Source: Enterocloster bolteae (GTDB lineage Bacteria > Bacillota_A > Clostridia > Lachnospirales > Lachnospiraceae). Taken from it: a stretch of 5,039 bases of DNA. This document shows positions 1-4,687 of the stretch, one piece after another; position 1 is the first letter of the stretch; each line of letters begins with the position of its first letter. Made by a program: the position numbers and the translations under genes. A model generated the notes under the pieces. It searched no databases. It saw only the letters and a program-made list of their open reading frames with translations, and was not told the origin of the DNA. The stretch covers positions 1-5,039 of the forward strand of contig JAETTS010000228.1 in assembly GCA_021769025.1 (NCBI GenBank), given 5' to 3'.

Positions 1-53
1 AAATAGGCTGTTAATTATCCTTGTATGGGAACTATAGCATAGAGTATATTAAA

Positions 54-75
54 TATCAATATAATTTTATTGATA
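54..75. repeat. Inverted repeat, 8-bp arms with 6-base spacer
   Basis: TATCAATA (54-61) and TATTGATA (68-75) are perfect reverse complements separated by TAATTT. No T-tract follows, so it is not a convincing terminator for an upstream gene. It lies about 65 bases upstream of the predicted -35 box and could be a distal protein-binding site, or chance in very AT-rich DNA. The rest of bases 1-125 shows no supportable gene. Confidence 0.4.
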
Positions 76-125
76 AACGATAAATTAAGAAAATCAAAAG
101 AAAGAGGAAAGAAAATTAAATATTT

Positions 126-137
126 TTTGTATACAAA
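126..137. promoter_or_regulatory. Perfect 12-bp palindrome, candidate operator upstream of the -35 box
   Basis: TTTGTATACAAA is a perfect palindrome that ends four bases before the predicted -35 hexamer. MarR-family dimers bind short palindromes near their own promoters, and this operon encodes a MarR protein, so it is a natural candidate autoregulatory site. The palindrome is seen directly; its use as an operator is inferred. Confidence 0.45.
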
Positions 138-141
138 GTAG

Positions 142-170
142 TTGCATTTTACACCATATTGTATTATAAT
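142..170 (+). promoter_or_regulatory. Predicted sigma-A-type promoter of the marR-ABC operon
   Basis: A perfect TATAAT (165-170) is preceded, after a 17-base spacer, by TTGCAT (142-147), which matches only the TTG of the -35 consensus. Transcription would start near 177 and give a leader of about 120 nucleotides. A competing reading is TTTACA (148-153) with TACTAT (170-175) at a 16-base spacing. This is the best promoter in the gene-free region and serves the downstream operon. Confidence 0.6.
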
Positions 171-172
171 AC
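161..172. promoter_or_regulatory. Perfect 12-bp palindrome enclosing the -10 box
   Basis: GTATTATAATAC is its own reverse complement and contains the whole predicted -10 hexamer. Its centre is 35 bp from the centre of the palindrome at 126-137, so the pair brackets the -35 region. A repressor bound here would block RNA polymerase directly. AT-rich palindromes containing TATAAT can occur by chance, so the operator role is an inference. Confidence 0.4.
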
Positions 173-190
173 TATTTATCGATTAACTAG

Positions 191-265
191 CTAACTATAA
201 GCCATCTAATTATAAACTATCTAATTGTAAACTATGTAATGATAAATTGACTAATAATTAGCTAA
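191..265 (+). repeat. Five tandem 15-bp repeats in the operon leader
   Basis: Units start at 191, 206, 221, 236 and 251. Most begin CTAA or a close variant, and units two and three, CTAATT(A/G)TAAACTAT, differ at a single base. The outer units are more diverged. The array lies between the predicted transcription start and the ribosome binding site, so it would be transcribed but not translated. TAGCTAAC occurs near both edges (188-195 and 259-266). It could be an iterated protein-binding site, an AU-rich unstructured leader, or a neutral slippage product. Confidence 0.65.
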
Positions 266-279
266 CAAACAAATTGGTG

Positions 280-287
280 AAGGAGGT
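280..287 (+). promoter_or_regulatory. Strong Shine-Dalgarno for the MarR gene
   Basis: AAGGAGGT is a near-complete match to the 16S rRNA anti-Shine-Dalgarno. It is nine bases (counted from the end of AGGAGG) ahead of the GTG at 296 and seven ahead of an ATG at 294. The ATG is followed at once by TGA, so only the GTG opens the MarR frame. Confidence 0.8.
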
Positions 288-295
288 AAACGCAT

Positions 296-805
296 GTGAA
301 TAACGGGAATCACAGAAACGAAATGACGTTGGAGATGAGGCTGCTTGACAAATATATGCGGATCTCGAGACATCATAGGGCAGTTATGGAGAGAATGCTA
401 AGCACTACTGGTGTGTACCGAAGCCAGCACAAAATCCTGATGACGATTTCTCACAACCCCAATATTTCCCAGAAGGAGTTGGCAGATAGGAACGAGGTTT
501 CTACGGCAACCATTGCGGTATCCTTAAAAAAGTTGGAGAAAGGCGGCTATATCAAGCGTCTGGTGGACGAGAAAGATAACCGGTATAACCAGATCTGCAT
601 CACACAGAAAGGCCAGGAGATCGTGGAAAAGAGCCATCAGATTTTTACAGAGGTTGATGAGGCGATGTTTGCCGGGCTTTCGGAAGAGGAATATCAGATT
701 TTGGAGGCGATTCTGGACAAAATCTATAGTAACCTGGAGGAGTACGGACAGAGAAAAGAGAAAGAGCGGGAAGAATCCCGCGGGGAAGGGAGGAGTTGCA
801 ATTGA
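296..805 (+). CDS. MarR-family winged-helix transcriptional regulator
   Basis: This 169-residue protein has normal MarR length and is predicted to be a cytosolic dimeric DNA-binding repressor that responds to small molecules, usually the compounds its target pump exports. Residues 45-66 form the helices before the DNA-reading element, about 69-84 (STATIAVSLKKLEKGG) are the recognition helix, and 89-103 (including DEKDNRYNQ) are the beta wing with the family's Asp/Arg pattern. Flanking N- and C-terminal helices would form the dimer interface. Cys101 and Cys168 do not match the N-terminal sensing cysteine of OhrR types, so redox sensing is not indicated. The charged tail (151-169) is encoded by DNA that also carries the hairpin and ribosome binding site of the next gene. 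GTG 296 is chosen for its strong Shine-Dalgarno; in-frame ATGs at 323 and 335 lack one. The stop overlaps the next start by 4 bp. The family is certain; the target and ligand are inferred. Confidence 0.92.
   Translation: MNNGNHRNEMTLEMRLLDKYMRISRHHRAVMERMLSTTGVYRSQHKILMTISHNPNISQKELADRNEVSTATIAVSLKKLEKGGYIKRLVDEKDNRYNQICITQKGQEIVEKSHQIFTEVDEAMFAGLSEEEYQILEAILDKIYSNLEEYGQRKEKEREESRGEGRSCN
766..781 (+). other. GC-rich hairpin just upstream of the first ABC gene's ribosome binding site
   Basis: GCGGGA (766-771) and TCCCGC (776-781) pair perfectly as six base pairs around an AGAA tetraloop, inside the last codons of the regulator gene. There is no T-tract, so it is not an intrinsic terminator. 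It ends nine bases before the AGGAG at 791-795 and may affect mRNA stability or translational coupling. Confidence 0.5.
791..795 (+). promoter_or_regulatory. Shine-Dalgarno that fixes the TTG start at 802
   Basis: AGGAG (within GGGAGGAG) directly abuts a TTG at 796 but is six bases from the in-frame TTG at 802. Only the second spacing is suitable for initiation, and it also produces a TTGA 4-bp overlap with the stop of the MarR gene. The start is therefore taken as 802 rather than 796. Confidence 0.7.
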
Positions 806-2541
806 GACGTTATGGAGCATATATAAAACCATATTTGACAGCTTTTATCCTTGGGCCGCTGCTGATGCTGACGGAAGTGTTTGGAGAGATCATGCTGCCG
901 AAGCTGATGTCCCTGATCATCAACAACGGCGTGGCAAGCCGTGATACAGGCTACATTATCCGTGTAGGGCTTGTTATGGTACTGACAGCAGCTATTATGG
1001 CCATTGGAGGAGTTGGAGGGGCTTATTTTTCTTCCAAGGCATCTATCTGCTTTACCAGCGACCTGCGAGGAGATCTGTTCGCCAAGGTTCAGGAATTTTC
1101 GTTTAAAAATATTGACCAGTACAGCACCGGTTCCCTGGTAACCCGTTTAACCAATGATATCCAACAGGTACAGAATGTGACCATGATGGGGCTTCGGATG
1201 ATGTTTCGGGCACCGGGAATGTTAATCGGGGCACTGATTATGGCGTTTCTCATGAATGCCAGGCTGGCGCTTGTGATCCTGGTGGTGATTCCATTTCTGG
1301 CGGTGTCCATCGGCATCATTTTAAGGATCGCATTTCCCAGGTTTACGGTGATGCAAAAGACGATTGACCGGTTAAACTCAGGCATTCAGGAGAATTTAAC
1401 CAATGTCCGGGTTATTAAGTCTTTTGTGAGGGAGGATTTTGAGAAGAAGAAGTTTACAGATATGAATCAGGATTTGAAAGACAAAAGCCTCCAGGCGATG
1501 AAGGTGGTGATCACAACGATGCCTGTGATGACGCTGGCCATGAACATCACCACGCTGGCAGTCGTGTGGTATGGAGGAAATATCATTATTGCAGGAAATA
1601 TGCAGGTGGGAGACTTAACGGCATTTACCACATATATCGTGCAGATCCTGATGTCTCTGATGATGCTTTCCATGGTACTTTTACAGAGTTCCAGGGCTAT
1701 GGCTTCTATCAAGCGTATCAACGAGGTGATGGATACGGAGATTGACTTGTCTGATGAGAAAGCAAACCGGAAGGATCTTCTGGTGAAGCATGGGAAGGTG
1801 GAGTTTCGGGATGTTGGTTTCAGCTACTCAAAGGGCGCCGGAGAGAAAGTTCTGGAGCATGTAAACTTTACGGCGGAGCCAGGCCAGGTGTTGGGAATCA
1901 TCGGCGCTACAGGAAGTGGCAAGACGACGCTGGTGCAGATGATTCCCCGGTTGTATGATGCCCTGGAGGGGCAGGTGCTGGTGGATGATGTGGACGTGAG
2001 GGAGTATTCCCTGAAGAATCTGAGAAATGGCGTAGGCATGGTTCTTCAGAAGAATGAACTGTTTTCGGGTACGATTGAGGAGAATCTGCGCTGGGGAGAC
2101 GAAGGGGCTTCGATGGAGGAGATTCGGGCAGCGGCAGGAAGCGCCCAGGCAGATGGATTCGTCACATCCTTTACCAACGGGTATGATACGGATTTGGGAC
2201 AGGGAGGTGTCAATGTGTCTGGAGGGCAGAAGCAGAGGCTGTGTATTGCCAGGGCTCTTTTGAAAAAGCCGAAGATCCTGATTCTGGATGACAGTACCAG
2301 TGCAGTAGATACAGCTACGGAAGCCAAGATACGGGAATGCTTCCGGACTACCTTGAAAGATACGACGAAGATCATTATCGCCCAGCGAATCGGTTCTGTG
2401 GAGGAAGCTGACAAGATTTTGGTTCTTGATGAAGGAAGGGTGATTGGCATAGGGAACCATGAGGAACTGCTAAAGGATTGTGAGGCTTACCAGGAAATCT
2501 ACTATTCGCAGCGGGATCGTGAGAAGGAGGCAGGTGCATGA
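802..2541 (+). CDS. ABC exporter half-transporter A, degenerate ATPase-site subunit of a heterodimer
   Basis: This 579-residue inner-membrane protein has the standard exporter layout: a six-helix type-1 transmembrane domain, then an ABC ATPase. Hydrophobic helices lie near residues 11-39, 51-77, 137-151, 154-176, 240-264 and 271-296. In the ATPase domain I see A-loop Tyr342, Walker A GATGSGKT (368-375), Q-loop Gln416, signature VSGGQ (472-476), Walker B ending ILDD with Asp497 where catalytic Glu is expected, and Gln528 in the switch-His position (IIAQR). These two substitutions are the known mark of the non-catalytic member of heterodimeric exporters such as TM287/288. Its intact signature motif should complete the active site formed by the partner's Walker motifs. 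The partner is encoded immediately downstream with an ATGA overlap. The start is TTG 802, coupled to the MarR stop. The likely substrate is a hydrophobic drug or lipid-like compound; this cannot be read from the sequence. Confidence 0.93.
   Translation: MRRYGAYIKPYLTAFILGPLLMLTEVFGEIMLPKLMSLIINNGVASRDTGYIIRVGLVMVLTAAIMAIGGVGGAYFSSKASICFTSDLRGDLFAKVQEFSFKNIDQYSTGSLVTRLTNDIQQVQNVTMMGLRMMFRAPGMLIGALIMAFLMNARLALVILVVIPFLAVSIGIILRIAFPRFTVMQKTIDRLNSGIQENLTNVRVIKSFVREDFEKKKFTDMNQDLKDKSLQAMKVVITTMPVMTLAMNITTLAVVWYGGNIIIAGNMQVGDLTAFTTYIVQILMSLMMLSMVLLQSSRAMASIKRINEVMDTEIDLSDEKANRKDLLVKHGKVEFRDVGFSYSKGAGEKVLEHVNFTAEPGQVLGIIGATGSGKTTLVQMIPRLYDALEGQVLVDDVDVREYSLKNLRNGVGMVLQKNELFSGTIEENLRWGDEGASMEEIRAAAGSAQADGFVTSFTNGYDTDLGQGGVNVSGGQKQRLCIARALLKKPKILILDDSTSAVDTATEAKIRECFRTTLKDTTKIIIAQRIGSVEEADKILVLDEGRVIGIGNHEELLKDCEAYQEIYYSQRDREKEAGA
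2525..2530 (+). promoter_or_regulatory. Shine-Dalgarno for half-transporter B
   Basis: AGGAGG lies seven bases ahead of ATG 2538, within the last codons of half-transporter A. This strong site plus the ATGA overlap supports 2538 as the true start, and therefore supports translation of the unusual N-terminal repeat rather than initiation after it. Confidence 0.75.
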
Positions 2542-4580
2542 GCGACAAAAAACGGATAGAGAACTTGAAAGGCCCGGAAGGGTGGAAGGAGACGGAAAGC
2601 CAGAAGGCAATGGGAGGCCGGAAGGAGGCGGAAAGCCAGAAAGAATTGGAAGGCCGGAAGGAGGCGGAAAGCCAGAAAGGATTGGAAGGCCAGAAAATAG
2701 CGGGAAATCAGAAACGGGTGGAAAGCCTGAAGCGAAGATATGCAAGAGCAGTGGCAGCGCCAAAGAGGGGGCCTATGGGAGGTCCAGGAGGCCCAGGCAG
2801 AAGGGCGGCTTCCATGGGCAAGGGAAGTCCGAAAAACAGCAAGGCAACAGTAAAAAGGCTGCTGTCGTACCTGAATGAAGATAAGCCTAAGATGGCGCTG
2901 GCATTTTTCTGTGTGATCGTCAATACGCTGGCTTCCCTGGCTGGTTCTTATATGTTGCGGCCGATCATCAACACCTATATTGCACCCGTAGACGGAAGCA
3001 GAGGGGATATAGCAGGGCTGGCAAAAGCGCTGATGGTTCTGGCGGCGGTCTATGGAGCCGGTGTAGTGGCCAATTATGCCCAGGCAAAGGTGATGTTAAC
3101 CGTGGCCCAGAACGCATTGTTTAAGATCCGGATTGATCTGTTTAACAAGATGCAGGAACTTCCAGTACGGTTTTACGACACCACCAACAACGGCGACCTG
3201 ATGAGCCGGTATACCAATGACGTAGATACAGTGGGGCAGATGCTTTCCAATACCCTGGTGCAGCTGTTTTCCGGAGCATTAAGCATCATTGGAACCTTAC
3301 TTTTGATGATCTATACCAACATTTACCTAACCCTTGTGACGGTTCTCATGATTCCTCTTATGATGAAGGCCGGAGGTGCCGTAGCAAGGAGAAGCCAGAA
3401 ATATTTCTCTGCCCAGCAGACTTCCCTTGGAGCGGTCAACGGCTATGTGGAGGAGACCATCACAGGGCAGAAGGTGGTGAAGGTATTCTGCCATGAGGAC
3501 ATAGCCAAGGAAGAGTTTGATATCTTAAATAAGGATTTAAGGGACAATCAGATCAGGGCGCAGTTTTTTGGTGGAATCATGGGGCCGGTGATGGGAAATT
3601 TAAGTCAGGTGAATTACTCTTTGACGGCATGTATCGGAGGCCTGCTTTGCATTTTTAAGAATTTTGACGTAGGCGGGCTTACCGTGTTCTTGAATTTTTC
3701 CCGTCAATTTTCTCGCCCTATCAATGAGATTTCCATGCAGATCAGCAATGTATTCTCGGCGTTAGCGGGAGCGGAGCGGGTGTTTGCAGTGATGGATGAG
3801 AAGCCGGAGCCAGAGGATGATTGGGATGGGGTGGAGTTAAGTCCTATGGAGGGGCATGTGGTGTTGGATCATGTGACCTTCGGGTACAATCCGGATAAGA
3901 CGATCCTCAGTGACATCAGCCTTTATGCTAAACCGGGACAGAAGATTGCATTTGTAGGCTCTACCGGTGCCGGCAAGACGACGATCACCAACCTGTTAAA
4001 CCGGTTTTACGATATTGACTCTGGTTCTATCACCATAGACGGGGTGGATATCCGGCACATGAAGCGGAATAACTTAAGACAGAATATTGCCATGGTACTT
4101 CAGGATACCCATCTGTTTACGGGAACCGTAAGGGAGAATATTCGGTACGGAAGGCTGGATGCCACAGATGAAGAGGTAGTTCAGGCGGCGAAGACGGCTT
4201 CTGCCCATTCGTTTATCATGCGTCTGCCTAAGGGGTATGATACCATGCTGGAGGGCGACGGCGCTAATTTGAGCCAGGGTCAGAGGCAGCTTCTGAATAT
4301 TGCCAGGGCAGCTGTTTCAAAGGCACCGATCCTGATTCTGGATGAGGCCACCAGTTCAGTGGATACCAGAACGGAGAAGCATATTGAGCATGGTATGGAC
4401 CGTCTGATGGCCAACCGGACCACGTTTGTCATCGCCCACCGGCTGTCCACTGTGCGCAATGCCAATGCCATTATGGTGCTGGAGAACGGGCGGATCATGG
4501 AGCGGGGAGACCATGAGGAATTGCTTGCTATGAAGGGGCGGTATTATGAGCTCTATACAGGGCTTAAGGAACTGGACTAA
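2538..4580 (+). CDS. ABC exporter half-transporter B, catalytic-site subunit with repetitive N-terminal extension
   Basis: This 680-residue protein is about 60-80 residues longer than usual for the family. Residues 3-68 are eleven hexapeptides with Lys in position 3. A Gly/Pro/Met-rich linker (about 75-98, including RGPMGGPGGPG) of a kind often seen in such partners follows. The membrane domain begins near Met119, with helices near 119-140, 160-182, 240-259 and 262-280, and two more by about 400. The ATPase domain is canonical in its own half-site: A-loop Tyr450, Walker A GSTGAGKT (474-481), Q-loop Gln522, Walker B ILDE with Asp602 and catalytic Glu603, and switch His634 in IAHR. Its signature is LSQGQ (578-582), slightly off the LSGGQ consensus, and would pair with the degenerate site of subunit A. 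Together the two should form one ATP-hydrolysing heterodimeric exporter. It is translationally coupled to A through ATGA, and the start is fixed by AGGAGG at 2525. Family and pairing are firm; substrate is unknown. Confidence 0.94.
   Translation: MSDKKRIENLKGPEGWKETESQKAMGGRKEAESQKELEGRKEAESQKGLEGQKIAGNQKRVESLKRRYARAVAAPKRGPMGGPGGPGRRAASMGKGSPKNSKATVKRLLSYLNEDKPKMALAFFCVIVNTLASLAGSYMLRPIINTYIAPVDGSRGDIAGLAKALMVLAAVYGAGVVANYAQAKVMLTVAQNALFKIRIDLFNKMQELPVRFYDTTNNGDLMSRYTNDVDTVGQMLSNTLVQLFSGALSIIGTLLLMIYTNIYLTLVTVLMIPLMMKAGGAVARRSQKYFSAQQTSLGAVNGYVEETITGQKVVKVFCHEDIAKEEFDILNKDLRDNQIRAQFFGGIMGPVMGNLSQVNYSLTACIGGLLCIFKNFDVGGLTVFLNFSRQFSRPINEISMQISNVFSALAGAERVFAVMDEKPEPEDDWDGVELSPMEGHVVLDHVTFGYNPDKTILSDISLYAKPGQKIAFVGSTGAGKTTITNLLNRFYDIDSGSITIDGVDIRHMKRNNLRQNIAMVLQDTHLFTGTVRENIRYGRLDATDEEVVQAAKTASAHSFIMRLPKGYDTMLEGDGANLSQGQRQLLNIARAAVSKAPILILDEATSSVDTRTEKHIEHGMDRLMANRTTFVIAHRLSTVRNANAIMVLENGRIMERGDHEELLAMKGRYYELYTGLKELD
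2544..2741 (+). repeat. In-frame 18-bp minisatellite, 11 units, encoding Lys/Glu hexapeptides
   Basis: Codons 3-68 of half-transporter B divide into eleven six-residue units with no insertion or deletion. Lys is the third residue in all eleven and Glu the sixth in eight; the first two positions are mostly Ser-Gln, Gly-Arg or similar. Units alternate so that the DNA has a 36-bp higher period. Copies 2615-2650 and 2651-2686 differ at one base in 36, while flanking copies are more diverged. The strand is strongly purine-biased, which explains why other reading frames stay open here. A hexad period does not fit a classical heptad coiled coil. The function of the peptide is unknown. Confidence 0.85.
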
Positions 4581-4601
4581 TTGGGAAGTTTCTGGTATAG
4601 T
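4573..4601 (+). promoter_or_regulatory. Possible promoter for the MATE gene
   Basis: TATAGT (4596-4601) matches five of six -10 bases and is preceded by TGG, giving the extended -10 TG motif. TGGACT (4573-4578), 17 bases upstream, matches four of six -35 bases and overlaps the stop codon of half-transporter B. Transcription would begin near 4608. This would let the MATE gene be expressed separately from the ABC operon; read-through from upstream remains possible. Confidence 0.4.
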
Positions 4602-4616
4602 TATGGTAGATGAATA

Positions 4617-4649
4617 CCTGCTCTTCGGTGAATAGCGGGAGAGGTTTTT
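4617..4649 (+). terminator. Weak hairpin with five T residues, possible terminator or leader attenuator
   Basis: CCT-G-CTCTT (4617-4625) can pair with GGGAGAGG (4637-4644) as three plus five pairs, with one bulged G and two G-T pairs, around an 11-base loop. TTTTT (4645-4649) follows. The stem is too imperfect for a confident terminator. Because it lies downstream of the possible promoter at 4573-4601, it could equally be a structured leader of the MATE transcript. TATGGTA (4602-4608) and TACCATA (4660-4666) could also pair around it. Confidence 0.3.
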
Positions 4650-4687
4650 GGGAACATGATACCATAGAAGAGGGAGATGGCTGTGTG

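Noticed and set aside
191..265. CRISPR array
   Set aside because: The repeats are contiguous 15-bp units with no spacers and no cas genes nearby, so they are simple tandem repeats.
766..781. Intrinsic terminator between the regulator and the ABC genes
   Set aside because: The hairpin is good but is followed by a purine-rich stretch, not a T-tract, and the genes overlap.
796..798. TTG at 796 as the start of half-transporter A
   Set aside because: The AGGAG motif abuts this codon with no spacing. TTG 802 has six-base spacing and a 4-bp overlap with the upstream stop.
524..832. Minus-strand open frame over the MarR gene
   Set aside because: It is a shadow with no recognisable domain and no ribosome binding site, opposite a clear winged-helix gene.
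1828..2460. Long minus-strand open frames within the ATPase domain of subunit A
   Set aside because: They are antisense to conserved Walker and signature motifs, have no start signals and resemble no known family.
2470..2763. Minus-strand open frame rich in Pro/Ser/Gly hexads
   Set aside because: Its repetitive protein is the complement of the purine-rich minisatellite of half-transporter B. It lacks a ribosome binding site and lies wholly over two well-supported genes.
2480..2878. Second plus-strand frame rich in Gly/Lys/Pro/Glu over the same repeat
   Set aside because: The repeat's period is a multiple of three and the strand has few T residues, so all frames stay open. There is no matching protein family, and the real frame has the Shine-Dalgarno and a conserved exporter downstream.
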